In this document: one piece after another, positions 1 through 9,559 of the stretch
Numbering within the stretch: the first letter of the stretch is position 1
Layout of the letters: each line of letters opens with the position of its first letter
Assembly (NCBI GenBank): GCA_021828805.1
Contig: JAJZCZ010000006.1
Coordinates: 1-46,526, forward strand
Direction of reading: 5' to 3'
Source: Nitrospirota bacterium
Lineage (GTDB): Bacteria; Nitrospirota; Leptospirillia; Leptospirillales; Leptospirillaceae
DNA: 46,526 bases
The notes under the pieces: generated by a model
What the model was told of the DNA's origin: nothing
Database searches by the model: none
What the model saw: the letters and a program-made list of their open reading frames with translations, nothing else
Position numbers and translations under genes: made by a program

Positions 1-802
1 AGCGGTGCTGACGGGAGACGTCAAGGATGTTCTTCTTCTCGATGTCACGCCCCTTTCGCTCGGCCTTGAAACCCTGGGCGGGGTCTTTACCAAGCTTATC
101 GAGCGCAATACCACGATCCCGGCCAAGCGGAGCCAGACCTTCACCACCGCCGCCGACAACCAGCCTTCGGTGACGATCAAGGTCTTCCAGGGTGAACGCG
201 AAATGGCCGCCGACAACAAGCTCCTCGGCGAGTTCGACCTGACCGGCATCACCCCTGCCCCCCGGGGCGTTCCCCAGATCGAAGTGACCTTCGATATCGA
301 CTCCAACGGTATCGTTCACGTGGGGGCCAAAGACAAGGGGACCGGCAAGGAACAGTCCATCCGCATCACCGCTCAGGGAGGTCTCTCCAAAGAGGAGGTT
401 GATCGCCTGATCCGGGAGGCCGAGTCCCATGCGGCCGAGGACCACAAGCGCCGGGAGAGGATCGAAACCCGTAACAATCTCGAAAATATGATCTACGCGA
501 TGGAGAAATCCCTTGGAGAAGTCAGCGACAAGATCTCCGATGTGGAGCGCGGCCAGTACCGGGAGGCCATCGAGGCCGCCAAGGCCAAGCTGACCTCGGA
601 AGACACCGAGGAGCTCAAGGCGGCTCTGACAGCCCTGCAGACCGAGTCCCACAAACTGGCCGACGTGGTCTACAAGTCCACCCAGGCTCAGGGGGGACAG
701 CCGGGCCCCGAAGGAGGAGCGCCTGGAGCCGGGACCTCTGGACCCGCAGGGGAAACGGTGGTCGATGCCGAATATGAGGATGTCAAGAAAAACCCCTCCT
801 GA
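1..802 (+). CDS. dnaK: Molecular chaperone DnaK (Hsp70), C-terminal part; 5' end outside the window
   Basis: The reading frame is open from the first bases. It begins inside the end of the ATPase domain with the run [20 protein letters not shown], the hallmark junction between nucleotide-binding domain, linker and substrate-binding domain of Hsp70. The beta-sandwich follows ([20 protein letters not shown], then [15 protein letters not shown]), then the helical lid and a Gly/Pro-rich tail ending [14 protein letters not shown], close to the EEVD-type end of bacterial DnaK. About 265 residues are present and the N-terminal half is missing. DnaK is an ATP-driven cytoplasmic chaperone that works with DnaJ (next gene) and GrpE. 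The family assignment is near certain. Confidence 0.97.
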   Translation, partial: AVLTGDVKDVLLLDVTPLSLGLETLGGVFTKLIERNTTIPAKRSQTFTTAADNQPSVTIKVFQGEREMAADNKLLGEFDLTGITPAPRGVPQIEVTFDIDSNGIVHVGAKDKGTGKEQSIRITAQGGLSKEEVDRLIREAESHAAEDHKRRERIETRNNLENMIYAMEKSLGEVSDKISDVERGQYREAIEAAKAKLTSEDTEELKAALTALQTESHKLADVVYKSTQAQGGQPGPEGGAPGAGTSGPAGETVVDAEYEDVKKNPS

Positions 803-837
803 TGCGATAATATCGTCAGGAAACAGTGTTCATGGTA

Positions 838-871
838 CGGGAGGAGCGTGGCTCCTCCCGTTGCCGTTTTT
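838..871 (+). terminator. Hairpin between dnaK and dnaJ, possible partial terminator or mRNA stabiliser
   Basis: A perfect 10-bp stem (CGGGAGGAGC at 838-847, GCTCCTCCCG at 851-860) with a GTG loop is followed by TTGCCGTTTTT. The T-run is interrupted, so termination may be partial. In dnaK-dnaJ operons such a structure can lower dnaJ expression relative to dnaK. That role is inferred here; the stem itself is seen directly. Confidence 0.55.
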
Positions 872-924
872 GTGACACACGCGCCAATTTCCGAAGATCG
901 GACAACCACGGGAAGGACACTCCG

Positions 925-2070
925 TTGTCATCCAAGGATTACTATAGTGTTTTGGGAGTCAGTCGCTCTGCCTCCGCTGACGAGATCAAGAAGGCCTACC
1001 GAAAGTTGGCCATGCAATACCATCCCGACAGAAACCCGGGAGACAAGGCGGCCGAAGCCCAGTTCAAGATGATCAACGAGGCCTATGAGGTTCTGGGCGA
1101 TCCGAAGAAGCGGCAGGTTTACGATACGGTGGGGCCGCAGGGCTTTTCCGAGGGATTCGACCAGGGAGGGTTCCCGGGTGGATTCCCCGGAGGCTTTGGT
1201 CGGGGGTCCGGAAGCTTTGGGGATATCTTTTCCGAGGTGATGGACGGCTTCTTCGGGGGAATGGGAGGAGCCGCCTCCGGTGGCCGCTCCCAGGGAGAGC
1301 ACATCCTGCGCCAGGTGGATCTTTCCTTTGAAGAGGCCGCCCTTGGCAAGGAGATCTCGATCAAGATCGCCCGCTGGGAGTCTTGCGCCCCGTGTTCGGG
1401 GAATGGCTCGAAAAACGGGAAGAGCGTGACCGTGTGCTCAACCTGCCGGGGGACCGGTCTTATTCGTGTCCAGCAGGGATTTTTTGTTGTTCAGAGAAGT
1501 TGTAACGCCTGCGGGGGAGAAGGTCGTGTCATTTCCGAGATCTGTCCGGCCTGTTCAGGAAAGGGCCGGATTTCCGTGGACCGGACCATCACCCGCTCGA
1601 TCCCTGCGGGGGTGACCACGGGGATGCGCGTGCGCATCTCCGGAGAAGGCCACGCCGGTCCTCAGGGAGGACCTCCGGGAGATCTCTACCTCGATATCTC
1701 GGTGCGGCCCCACCCCGTCTTTATTCGCGAGGACGATGATCTGGTGGTGGAGCGCAATCTGACCCTCACCCAGGCGATCTTCGGGACGACGCTGGAGATT
1801 CCGACCCTGGGAGCAGGCTACCCCCTCAAGCTTGATCCGGGAACCCAGCCGGGAACCGTGCGGCGTATCCGGGGCAAGGGTATTGCCAACCCCGCCACCA
1901 AGGGAATCGGGGACCTGGTTGTTCGTTTGGGCGTCGAGATCCCTACCCGCCTTACCCGTGAGCAACGGGAGGCCCTTGAGCGCTATGCGGAGCTTGCAGG
2001 GGATTCTCCTTCGGCAGGTTCCTCCCCTGACGGAGGGCTCTTCTCCAAGGTCAAATCCATCTTTGACTGA
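925..2070 (+). CDS. dnaJ: Co-chaperone DnaJ (Hsp40)
   Basis: With a TTG start at 925 the protein has 381 residues and opens [11 protein letters not shown], the normal DnaJ N-terminus. GGAAGGA at 911-917 is well spaced as ribosome binding site, whereas the longer frame from 826 adds 33 residues unlike the family. A J-domain with the HPD motif (residues 33-35) stimulates the DnaK ATPase. A Gly/Phe-rich linker follows, then a zinc-finger region with four CxxCxGxG repeats ([32 protein letters not shown]) and the C-terminal peptide-binding domains. All expected parts are intact. It lies 122 bases after dnaK, with a hairpin between, and just before rsmE. Confidence 0.97.
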   Translation: MSSKDYYSVLGVSRSASADEIKKAYRKLAMQYHPDRNPGDKAAEAQFKMINEAYEVLGDPKKRQVYDTVGPQGFSEGFDQGGFPGGFPGGFGRGSGSFGDIFSEVMDGFFGGMGGAASGGRSQGEHILRQVDLSFEEAALGKEISIKIARWESCAPCSGNGSKNGKSVTVCSTCRGTGLIRVQQGFFVVQRSCNACGGEGRVISEICPACSGKGRISVDRTITRSIPAGVTTGMRVRISGEGHAGPQGGPPGDLYLDISVRPHPVFIREDDDLVVERNLTLTQAIFGTTLEIPTLGAGYPLKLDPGTQPGTVRRIRGKGIANPATKGIGDLVVRLGVEIPTRLTREQREALERYAELAGDSPSAGSSPDGGLFSKVKSIFD

Positions 2071-2902
2071 GCGGGAGCGAGGGGAGGGGAAAGAGGAGGG
2101 GCGCTCCACCGGGCCGGTTCTCTTCTGGCTCACTCCCGCCGACCGGATCTCCTCAACGCCGGAGGGAGAGATCCTTTCTCCGGGGGAGACGCTCTCGCGT
2201 CACCTTTTTCGAAGTTTGCGGGCCCGGGCCGGCGACCGATTTTTTTTGGTGGATCCGGACCCTCCAGGCCGGCGCTTCTGGGGACGTGTTCTCCCGGGAA
2301 GCTCTCCGGTGCTCGCTTTAGAGGAAACTCCCGGAGAAGGTCTGTCCCGGAGACCGGTTTTTGATCTGGTCGTGGCTCTTCTCAAGGGGGAGGGATGGGA
2401 GGATCTTATTGAGCCTGCCGCCATCCTGGGGGCCCGTCGCCTCGTGCCTCTTCTGGCAGACCGGTCGCAGCTTCGATGGTCTTCGGATGTGCTCGCGAAG
2501 AAGCGGGAGCGATTTATGGCAAAGGTGCGGGAGGCCAGCCAGCTGGCTGGGAGGGCCGACCGGATGGAGATTGGGGAGCCGGTCTCTCTGCAGAACCTTT
2601 TGACGGGGATGGCTCCGGAGGCGTCTCTTCTCTTCTGCGATACGCTGCCTCCGGCTGAGAGCGCCCGGGAGGTCCTGCCGCTTCTGGAGGAGTCTCCCGT
2701 GGTGGTTCTGACCGGACCGGAGGGAGGGTGGTCGGAGCGTGAGCGCGCTCTCGTGGAGGAGTTCGGTCAACACGGGAAATCCCTCTACCGGGTCTCCCTG
2801 GGCCCTCTGATCCTTCCCGGCCGCCTCGCTCCGGTGGTGGTGGCATCACTTCTCTCCCAGATGGGGAAAGTTCTGTATGGTCAACCCGGAGAAGGATCAT
2901 GA
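2063..2902 (+). CDS. rsmE: 16S rRNA (uracil-1498-N3)-methyltransferase RsmE
   Basis: SPOUT-family methyltransferase predicted to methylate U1498 of 16S rRNA using S-adenosylmethionine. The diagnostic knot-loop motif [12 protein letters not shown] lies near residue 220, followed by [19 protein letters not shown]. The usual family form is LG.RILR.ETA, so this protein is somewhat divergent there. The N-terminal PUA-like part ([19 protein letters not shown]) also fits. No ATG lies near the expected start. TTG at 2063, overlapping the dnaJ stop by 8 bases, gives 279 residues and would be translationally coupled; this start is a choice, not proven. The order dnaJ-rsmE is common in bacteria. Confidence 0.88.
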   Translation: MTERERGEGKEEGRSTGPVLFWLTPADRISSTPEGEILSPGETLSRHLFRSLRARAGDRFFLVDPDPPGRRFWGRVLPGSSPVLALEETPGEGLSRRPVFDLVVALLKGEGWEDLIEPAAILGARRLVPLLADRSQLRWSSDVLAKKRERFMAKVREASQLAGRADRMEIGEPVSLQNLLTGMAPEASLLFCDTLPPAESAREVLPLLEESPVVVLTGPEGGWSERERALVEEFGQHGKSLYRVSLGPLILPGRLAPVVVASLLSQMGKVLYGQPGEGS

Positions 2903-3366
2903 TCGGTCGTCGCATTCTTGCCTTCTGGCTTGACCTTTTCTTTGGGCTCTTTCTCGGGTCTCTCGGCCTGTGGCTTCTTCGTCAGGCGTTTCTTCGGGGG
3001 ACCAATCCTGACGACCTCTTCAACCCTCTCCGGGAATGGGCCCTGGCCTCGTATCACCCCCTTGTCCTGCTGTTCGGGATCGTTCTCTATTTCTTTCTCT
3101 TTCTGGCGGCCAATTCGGAGACACCCGGCCTTGTTGCCTTTGGTCTCACCGTTGTCCGTGATCAGGACGGGGGGGAATTGCTCCGGATTGGTGGGAGCCG
3201 GGCCCTGTGGCGGACGGCTCTCTTCGCTGTCTCTGCGCTTTTTCTCGGTCTGGGTTTTCTGACAGTCCTGGGCAACGACCGGCGACTGGCCCTTCATGAC
3301 TGTCTCTCCGGGACGCGGGTCATTCGCGTGGGTTCCCGCCGCATCCGTCCGGCCGGAATACCCTGA
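2899..3366 (+). CDS. RDD-family integral membrane protein
   Basis: A 155-residue protein starting ATGA over the rsmE stop. The N-terminal RRILAFWLDLFFGLFLG and the late LGNDRRLALHDCLSGTRVI match the RDD family pattern: a basic residue and Asp in the first membrane helix, and an Arg-Asp / His-Asp motif after the last one. Three to four hydrophobic segments are visible (about 8-28, 50-70, 76-86, 105-125). RDD proteins are poorly characterised; some have been linked to ion transport. The exact role is unknown, and operon position with rsmE does not define it. Confidence 0.8.
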   Translation: MIGRRILAFWLDLFFGLFLGSLGLWLLRQAFLRGTNPDDLFNPLREWALASYHPLVLLFGIVLYFFLFLAANSETPGLVAFGLTVVRDQDGGELLRIGGSRALWRTALFAVSALFLGLGFLTVLGNDRRLALHDCLSGTRVIRVGSRRIRPAGIP

Positions 3367-3430
3367 CCTCTTTCCTCAGACCTTTCTTCGCTCTGCTAAT
3401 ATGCCCTTCCTGCCGTGAAACGAAAGAAGC

Positions 3431-3937
3431 TTACCCTCGCTTTCGACGCGTCTCCCATTCCAGAAGCTGAGACTTGACCCCGACCCCTCCGGAGTAGCCC
3501 CCTTCCTCTCCTGAGGCCCGGGTGACACGATGGCAGGGAACAAGCAGAAGCAGGGGGTTTCGTGCCAGCGCTCCGCCAACGGCCCGGGCGGCTCTGGGGC
3601 GTCCGATTGCCTCTGCCACATCGCGGTAGCTGACAGTTTTTCCGAAGGGAATCCTGCGGACAAAGTCGAGGACCTGCCGGTCGAAGGGGTGGATCTCCGG
3701 GGGCAGGGGGGTATTGTCGGTTTCCGCTCCCTCAAAAACCCTTCGAAGACGGCAGACAAAAGCGTGGTCGGCGGCAAGAGCGGGAATCGATGCGTCCTCT
3801 TTCCCTGTCCGGGGCCGGAGACTCCGGGGGTGCCCGTCCTCTCCAAAAGCCACAATCAATCCACTCAGGAAGGGGCCTATCGGGGGAATACGGAAAGAGG
3901 TTGTCACGGGACGCGAGGGTGTCGGGACAAGAGACAT
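3431..3937 (-). CDS. ogt: Methylated-DNA--[protein]-cysteine S-methyltransferase (MGMT/Ogt)
   Basis: A DNA repair protein that transfers alkyl groups from O6-alkylguanine onto its own cysteine (a suicide enzyme). The active-site motif PCHRV is present with the acceptor Cys at residue 135, preceded by FGKTVSYRDVAEAIGRPRAARAVGGAL-type sequence (helix-turn-helix and Arg finger) and followed by GYSGGVGVKSQLLEWE. The frame is open upstream to 4153, but the ATG at 3937 has AGAGGA at good spacing and gives 168 residues, the usual family length. The extra upstream 72 residues show no family similarity that I recognise. It is a lone minus-strand gene. The symbol is by family; ogt and mgmt are used interchangeably. 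Confidence 0.92.
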   Translation of the reverse strand: MSLVPTPSRPVTTSFRIPPIGPFLSGLIVAFGEDGHPRSLRPRTGKEDASIPALAADHAFVCRLRRVFEGAETDNTPLPPEIHPFDRQVLDFVRRIPFGKTVSYRDVAEAIGRPRAARAVGGALARNPLLLLVPCHRVTRASGEEGGYSGGVGVKSQLLEWETRRKRG

Positions 3938-4278
3938 GGGCAAGGTCCTCTGGAGAAAAAGTGGGGGGCCTCCGGAGCTCTCGGAGGCAGTGAGCGGCCA
4001 GAGCCAGGAGGTCATCTCCGATGGTCCGGAACCCCGGCATATTCCGGAAGGGTCTTCGCTAGACTTTGTGGGGAATGGATCGGCGTATGCGTGACCTTTT
4101 TTCCCATTATACACCGGAAGGAAGAAGCTGAAAGGCTTATTGAAAATCTCCAAGGGTAACCTCCGAGGGGAGGCGTTACAGTTTTGTCATAATATCTTGA
4201 CCTGCCTGACCCCCGGATACATCACGATGACATTGCCGAGAGTTCCGGCGGTTATCGTGACGATCCTGGAGGATGGCT

Positions 4279-6591
4279 ATGTCTGCTCCATCGTGTCATA
4301 CCCCATCAATGTCCTCTACCCCGATCCTTCCCCCCTCCTTTCGTCTGAGGCTGCCCACCCGATTTGTCCGCGAACTGGTTGTCACTACGGCCTGGGTACC
4401 TGAGCACACCCCCCTCGAGCGGGTCTACCGGATGTTCGGTTCCGACCCGTCCCTTCCGGGCTTGGCCATCCTTCGGGATCGTTACCCTTTGGGATATCTG
4501 AGCAAGAATGCGCTTGTCGAGAGGTTTTCTTACAGATATTCCCATGAACTCTTCGGCCACAAGCCAGTGTCAGAATTTATGGATTCTTCTCCCTTCATCC
4601 TCCAGGCTGCGAGCAGCCTTGACTCCATTGAAAAGATCCTGGGGGAGACCCCCGCGGATGAGATGAATGAGAACGGATTTCTCATTGTCGAGGGGGAGGA
4701 GTATCTGGGGGTTGGAACCTGGCAAGGTCTGGTCAGAAAAGTCGCCTCCCGCCGGGAAGAGGTTTTTTTCTTCATGGCCCACCAGGATGCCCTGACCGGA
4801 CTCCCCAATCGTCTTTCCTTCATGCGGGAACTGGAGCTTCGCCTCTTCAGGGGAGAGTCCGGGGCCGTGATCTACCTTGATCTGAACGGCTTCAAGGAGG
4901 TCAATGACCGCTACGGCCACGAAGAAGGGGATGCGCTTCTCACGCTGTTTGCCGAGAGACTTGAGAGGGCTCTTCCTCCGGGTTCCCTGGCCGCACGGCT
5001 TGGCGGGGACGAATTTGCCGTCATCCTTCCTTCCTTTGAGTCTGACGTGTCCATCGGGTTTTTTCTCGAAGGCTTCCGCACAGCCCTTTGCGCTCCCTCT
5101 TCTCTGGGAGACAAGCCCTATCAAATCTCCGCCAGCATGGGAGCTGTCTTTTTTCCCGGTCCGGGTCTCGACATGGCCAGCATTCTCCGGCTGGCTGACA
5201 GCCGGATGTACGAAGAGAAAAAGAAGCGGAGACGCTCGGACGCGCTTCCCCAGGAAAGAGAAGCTTCTCCCGTCCCTGACAGTTATCCGCTGGACAGCCT
5301 CACAGGTCTCCCCGACCGGCAGTCTCTCTACGCATGTCTCAAAAAGAAGGCGACCAGGGGAGAAGAAGGGGAGGGGATCCTGTTCTTCCTTCTCGACCTC
5401 GACCATTTTGCCAGGGTGAATGATCTCTTTGGCCATGAATGGGGAGACCATGTGCTGAGGGAGACGGCGGAGAGGCTGAGCGGGGCGGTCCGGCAGGAAG
5501 ACCTTGTGGTCCGCATGGGCGGGGACGAGTTCGGGATCGTCCTTCGGGGTGTCCAGGATGCCGATGCTTCCAGAAGGGCGGCGGAGGCGATTCTGGAAGC
5601 TGTCTCCCGTCCTTTTATGCTCCGTGGCAGGGAGTATCTTCTCACGGCCTCCCTTGGAGCAGCTTTCTGCGGGCCTGAGGAGGCAAACGTGCTTGAAATT
5701 GTGGAGCAGGCCGATACCGCCCTCGATCAGGCAAAGGAGTCGGGACGCTCCCGGTCGCGCTTCTTCGATCTGAGGGAGAAGAAAAGAAGGTCGGAGCGCT
5801 ACTCCATGATCCAGGAGCTTCACCGGGCCATGACCCGGGGAGACTTCCAGCTTTATTATCAGCCGATCCTGGAGGGCGCCAGCGGGAAAATTGTCGGCGC
5901 GGAGGCCCTCTTAAGATGGGAAAGAACGAAGGGAGAGATGGTGTCTCCCGACCTCTTTGTCCCGCTTCTCGAGGAGAATGGTCTGATCATCCCTCTGGGA
6001 GAGTGGATTCTGGAAAAGGCTCTCCAGGAACGAAAGAGATGGGAGACCGAGACCGGAAAACGGCTTTTTGTCTCGGTCAATGTCTCGGGGGTCCAGCTCT
6101 CGCGTCCCGAGTTTTTGTCGCGCTTTCTCCAGATCATTGACCGGTGCGAAACCGCGCCGGGAGATCTCACGATTGAGCTGACGGAGACAGTGGCGATGCA
6201 GGATCCCTTGCAGGCGGAAAGAATCCTGGCGGCCCTCAGAGAGAGAGATGTCCGGTGCGCCCTCGACGACTTCGGAACAGGCCTTTCCTCTCTGGCACGC
6301 TTGACCCGCCTTCCTGTGGACTGCCTGAAGATCGACCGTTCCTTTGTCGCCCATGTGGACGGGCGTGCAGAGGAGGGAGAAATTGTCCGGACCCTGGTCA
6401 TGCTGGCCCGACGCCTTTCTCTGACGCTCTGTGCGGAAGGAGTCGAGCGGGAAGAGGAGCGAGCCTTTCTCGCGGATCTCGGGGTCGAATGGATCCAGGG
6501 ATACCTCGTCAGCCGCCCCCTGCCGGCGGAGGCGTTTCTCCAGGCGATTTCCCGCAGCTGGGATTCCGGGCAATCCGGATCTTGCCGCTAA
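4279..6591 (+). CDS. CBS-pair, tandem GGDEF, EAL protein (c-di-GMP synthesis and breakdown)
   Basis: A soluble-looking 770-residue protein. Residues 1-150 resemble a CBS pair of the type found before GGDEF domains (GYLSKNALVERFSYRYSHELFG, then PVSEFMDSSPFILQA). Two complete GGDEF domains follow. The first has LGGDEF at about 242-246 and no RxxD inhibitory site. The second has MGGDEF at 414-418 with RQED exactly five residues before it, a product-inhibition I-site. The EAL domain (EAL at 542-544) keeps LTETVAMQD, DDFGTGLSSL, LKIDRSF, CAEGVE and QGYLVSRPLP, so phosphodiesterase activity is plausible. ATG 4279 is preferred over 4273 because GGAGG (4268-4272) is then 6 bases upstream. Two intact tandem GGDEF domains in one chain are unusual. 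Confidence 0.9.
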   Translation: MSAPSCHTPSMSSTPILPPSFRLRLPTRFVRELVVTTAWVPEHTPLERVYRMFGSDPSLPGLAILRDRYPLGYLSKNALVERFSYRYSHELFGHKPVSEFMDSSPFILQAASSLDSIEKILGETPADEMNENGFLIVEGEEYLGVGTWQGLVRKVASRREEVFFFMAHQDALTGLPNRLSFMRELELRLFRGESGAVIYLDLNGFKEVNDRYGHEEGDALLTLFAERLERALPPGSLAARLGGDEFAVILPSFESDVSIGFFLEGFRTALCAPSSLGDKPYQISASMGAVFFPGPGLDMASILRLADSRMYEEKKKRRRSDALPQEREASPVPDSYPLDSLTGLPDRQSLYACLKKKATRGEEGEGILFFLLDLDHFARVNDLFGHEWGDHVLRETAERLSGAVRQEDLVVRMGGDEFGIVLRGVQDADASRRAAEAILEAVSRPFMLRGREYLLTASLGAAFCGPEEANVLEIVEQADTALDQAKESGRSRSRFFDLREKKRRSERYSMIQELHRAMTRGDFQLYYQPILEGASGKIVGAEALLRWERTKGEMVSPDLFVPLLEENGLIIPLGEWILEKALQERKRWETETGKRLFVSVNVSGVQLSRPEFLSRFLQIIDRCETAPGDLTIELTETVAMQDPLQAERILAALRERDVRCALDDFGTGLSSLARLTRLPVDCLKIDRSFVAHVDGRAEEGEIVRTLVMLARRLSLTLCAEGVEREEERAFLADLGVEWIQGYLVSRPLPAEAFLQAISRSWDSGQSGSCR

Positions 6592-7153
6592 AACTCCTTC
6601 GACAGGGCCGGGATTCTCCCAAAATGTCGACCTCTCCGGGTCAGGGAGACTACGACTCACAGTACGGGGCCATCCGTTTTCAAAGAACTTTCAGGAAGCG
6701 GTTGACCGTATTGCAATTCAGGCGTGTCAAAACCGCGATCTGAGCGGCGTCTAAACGGAGAGAAGAGAGACGGATTTACTCCCGGATTTGAGCCTCTGAA
6801 ATTTTTGCGTCTCTGTTTTTCATTGTCATGACAAGAGTGATCCCCCATTGAAGACCTCTGCTCTCGTCATGACCCTGGTTTTTTCTATGCCGCCCTCCCC
6901 CGGTTCTCCACAATTTTTGGGGAGAATGATGGAATCCCCTGTCCAGTCTGACATTGTCCTCATCAGAGGCCGGTACCCCTACTGCCGGGTGTTTGCCTTG
7001 AATGTCGTTCGCGTCAGGCGAACCGACGGATCGCACATTCAAATGTGCGTCCCTTGCCGGGATGAGATGAGAAGTTCCCGGTGGCCACCCTTTTCCTCCG
7101 ATCCGACGCACCCCCACCAATATCTTTTCTCTTGAACCAGGGAGAGCGTTCAG
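6592..7153. other. 562-base gene-free stretch before the chemoreceptor, with palindromes
   Basis: No convincing gene was found; the 95-codon frame at 6848-7135 lacks a ribosome binding site and a recognisable product. Visible items are the 12-bp palindrome TTGTCATGACAA at 6823-6834, a second GTCATGAC at 6866-6873 (centres 41 bp apart), a weak sigma-54-like TGGTTTTTTCTATGCC at 6876-6891, and a hairpin CGCACATT-CA-AATGTGCG at 7032-7049. It probably holds the promoter and leader of the chemoreceptor gene. Confidence 0.6.
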
Positions 7154-8995
7154 ATGACTGAAAATACGCAAGAATTAGGGAAAAAGATGGATCCCCACTC
7201 ACTGGGAACATTTATTTCCCGAAGATTCCTTCGGATGGGGGCAACACTTGTCATTGTTTCGGTGGCGGTCCTCACCGCGTTCATCTATATGGGGGTCTCC
7301 GTCTCCCGTTCGGTTGTCGCCTCCCGGGCGATCAACCATTCCGGGGCCGTCGAAATGCGTCTCTTCGATCTCTACGGGGCCGTGTCGGCCTTTGCCGCAA
7401 ATGGTCAGTCCTCCGCTAAAAAGGCCATGGATGGAGACCTTCGTTTTCTCCTCGACCCTGTCAACACATATTTTCTGAAAGATCCGAATAAAAAAGCCCT
7501 CATGCTTGGGAATGTCCGACAGATCTTTGCCCTCAAGCGGGCGATGGAGATGTCTCGTGCGGCGCAATACCGTGAACAGCTGGCTCTTGCAATCCGAAAT
7601 CTCCTCACCGTCATTCAGGAGAGCGTTCTGGCCTCCGACATCAAGGCTGAATCGTCAACCCAGGCCGAGGCTCTCTCGAGCATCCGGATTTCAGTCTTTC
7701 TCCTGAGCGTCGTTGTGCTGGCGGGAATCGGGGGACTTGCATGGAATCTCGCCTCTTTCCGGAGAACTCTCCAGACGGATCTTCTTTCTCCCATGGCTGA
7801 GCTTTCGGATTGGGTGTCGTCGTTGACCTCCTTCAGAAATAGTGCGATCCCCTTCTTCCGCTTTTCTGAAATCCGGTCAATCCTGGGATCCGTTGAACGC
7901 CTGTATTCGACTCTTGTCTCCATCATGCAGACGATGCCTGAGATTGGCATCGCGATCGCGGAAGCGGACAGGGAAGGGGTGAACAACGTTCTCTTTGTGA
8001 ACGCCAGAATGCAGGAGATGTACGTCGCTCTCCGGCCGGCAATCGAACAGATGACAAAACACTCCCTGCCTTCCGACCTCGTCGGCTCTTCGATCCACAA
8101 TTTCCATCGGTTGCCGGACGACATCAGGGAGAAGATCGAAAATATCCCGGTCGGGAAAAGCCTCAAGAACATGTCTATCGAAATACCTCTTGATGACAGG
8201 AAGGTCAATATTGACTTGCACACCATTCCCGTTTTTGACGGGGAGACGGGAGAGCGGCTTTTCTTTGTCACTTTCTTTGTGGACAAGACAGCCGCACATA
8301 CTTTCAGACAAGCGATCGAAACAACCTCCGGAGAACTCCAGTCCCTCAAAACAGAGCAGCTTGTCCTTGATGGAGCGATCCGGGAAACGACCCTAAAAAC
8401 AAAGACCGTGTCCGTGGAGGTCCATGATCTTCTTTCCGGAATCGAATCCTCCATCCGCTCGGTTGAAGAACTGGCCGGTTCGGTCAAGGAAGTGTACGGT
8501 CGCCTTCCGGACCTTCAGCGGACCCTCGATTCGCTGACCCAATCGAGCGCGGACATTTCAAGGATCACCATGGACATATCCCAGGTGACGGATCAGACGA
8601 ATATTCTGGCTTTGAATGCCGCCATCGAGGCGGCCCGGGCCGGACAAAGCGGACGTGGATTTGCTGTCGTGGCGGACGAAGTCCGAAAGCTGGCTGTCCG
8701 GACGACAAATTTGACCAACGATATCGAAACACGGATTTCCGGGTCCATCTCTGAAACCAAGAATATATCGGAGGTTGTGGACACCCTTTCGTCCCTCGTT
8801 TCCAGATCCAGAGAGTTTGCGGCTCACGCGGAAAAACGGCTCTCGGGCATGACAAATACAATCGGTGACGTCGGGCGGACCTTTCAAAAGATCGAGTCCT
8901 CGATGGAGACGGGGGCCCGGAGCGTCGAATCCGTCTCCCTGCAGATCGACAAGACCGTTGATGAGTACCGGGTCCTGGCGGCCCTGAAGATTTAG
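7154..8995 (+). CDS. Methyl-accepting chemotaxis protein (transmembrane chemoreceptor)
   Basis: A 613-residue receptor. Two membrane helices (about 29-51 and 178-197) bracket a 125-residue mostly helical periplasmic domain. Next comes a cytoplasmic PAS-like region (about 255-375, with [20 protein letters not shown]). A signalling coiled coil follows, whose highly conserved hairpin tip starts near residue 479 ([20 protein letters not shown], then [13 protein letters not shown]), the CheA/CheW contact site. No clear HAMP domain is visible after the second membrane helix. ATG 7154 follows GGAGAG at 7141-7146. It stands alone, without che genes nearby. The ligand is unknown. Confidence 0.95.
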   Translation: MTENTQELGKKMDPHSLGTFISRRFLRMGATLVIVSVAVLTAFIYMGVSVSRSVVASRAINHSGAVEMRLFDLYGAVSAFAANGQSSAKKAMDGDLRFLLDPVNTYFLKDPNKKALMLGNVRQIFALKRAMEMSRAAQYREQLALAIRNLLTVIQESVLASDIKAESSTQAEALSSIRISVFLLSVVVLAGIGGLAWNLASFRRTLQTDLLSPMAELSDWVSSLTSFRNSAIPFFRFSEIRSILGSVERLYSTLVSIMQTMPEIGIAIAEADREGVNNVLFVNARMQEMYVALRPAIEQMTKHSLPSDLVGSSIHNFHRLPDDIREKIENIPVGKSLKNMSIEIPLDDRKVNIDLHTIPVFDGETGERLFFVTFFVDKTAAHTFRQAIETTSGELQSLKTEQLVLDGAIRETTLKTKTVSVEVHDLLSGIESSIRSVEELAGSVKEVYGRLPDLQRTLDSLTQSSADISRITMDISQVTDQTNILALNAAIEAARAGQSGRGFAVVADEVRKLAVRTTNLTNDIETRISGSISETKNISEVVDTLSSLVSRSREFAAHAEKRLSGMTNTIGDVGRTFQKIESSMETGARSVESVSLQIDKTVDEYRVLAALKI

Positions 8996-9100
8996 GGAGG
9001 ACAATTCCATGGGTTTTGCTTCCCCCTCCCCCTCTCTCCGAGACCCGTCTTCCTGGTACAGGATGCTCGATCATGGGTGACTATGTTCTTTTTCTGTCTC

Positions 9101-9130
9101 TTGACATTAAGTTTAAGTTAAAACTAAAAT
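9101..9130 (+). promoter_or_regulatory. Likely sigma-70 promoter of the CDGSH gene
   Basis: A perfect -35 TTGACA (9101-9106) is followed after 18 bases by TAAAAT (9125-9130), one mismatch from TATAAT, in a locally AT-rich patch. The predicted start near 9137 leaves a leader of about 60 bases before the AGGAGG and ATG at 9197. Confidence 0.65.
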
Positions 9131-9196
9131 TGAGGGGTTATCGGGACAGGGCACCACTCTCCCGTCAATCGCAGATCTCAACCGCAGGAGGTTCAG

Positions 9197-9385
9197 ATGT
9201 CTGAAGTCAACGTTAAGTGCATGAAGAATGGCCCGCTCGAAGTGACCGGAGAAATCTCTCTGACCGACGATAAAGGACAGGTCACCAAGGATGGCCAGAA
9301 GGCGCACTACCTTTGCCGTTGCGGTGCCTCTGCCAAGAAGCCCTTTTGCGACGGGTCCCATACCCGGGTTCACTTTACCTCCTAA
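9197..9385 (+). CDS. CDGSH-type [2Fe-2S] iron-sulfur protein
   Basis: A 62-residue protein with the complete CDGSH cluster motif: Cys40, Cys42, Cys51 and His55 in CRCGASAKKPFCDGSH. The 3Cys-1His ligation binds a redox-active, fairly labile [2Fe-2S] cluster in mitoNEET-like proteins. Roles proposed for the family include electron or cluster transfer; its role here is unknown. The ribosome binding site AGGAGG sits at 9186-9191. It appears to be a single-gene unit with its own strong promoter, and the next gene has another promoter. Confidence 0.92.
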   Translation: MSEVNVKCMKNGPLEVTGEISLTDDKGQVTKDGQKAHYLCRCGASAKKPFCDGSHTRVHFTS

Positions 9386-9484
9386 AGATTTTCAGGGTCG
9401 GGATCCTGGAATGATCATCGCAGGGTCCCCTCCTCATTTTTCTTGAAGCTCCTTCTGCACAAGCTTCTCCCCTGATCTTTTTCC

Positions 9485-9513
9485 TTGAGTCTTTTTCCCC
9501 GCTCGGCTAATAT
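9485..9513 (+). promoter_or_regulatory. Likely sigma-70 promoter of the glyQ operon
   Basis: TTGAGT (9485-9490), a 17-base spacer and TAATAT (9508-9513) precede glyQ, with a predicted start near 9520. This also argues against the upstream TTG at 9485 being the glyQ start codon. Confidence 0.55.
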
Positions 9514-9559
9514 CAAGGCGACAGAGACAACTCACTTCCCATGCAAGGATCTCCCTGCC

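Noticed and set aside
3530-4159. A 209-codon plus-strand frame over the alkyltransferase gene
   Set aside because: It lies opposite a gene with an unmistakable PCHRV active site, and its translation resembles no protein.
4570-5823. A 417-codon minus-strand frame opposite the CBS/GGDEF gene
   Set aside because: Same reason: a shadow of a clear gene, with no recognisable domains.
6848-7135. A 95-codon plus-strand frame upstream of the chemoreceptor
   Set aside because: No good ribosome binding site and no recognisable product; it also covers a palindrome and hairpin likely to be regulatory.
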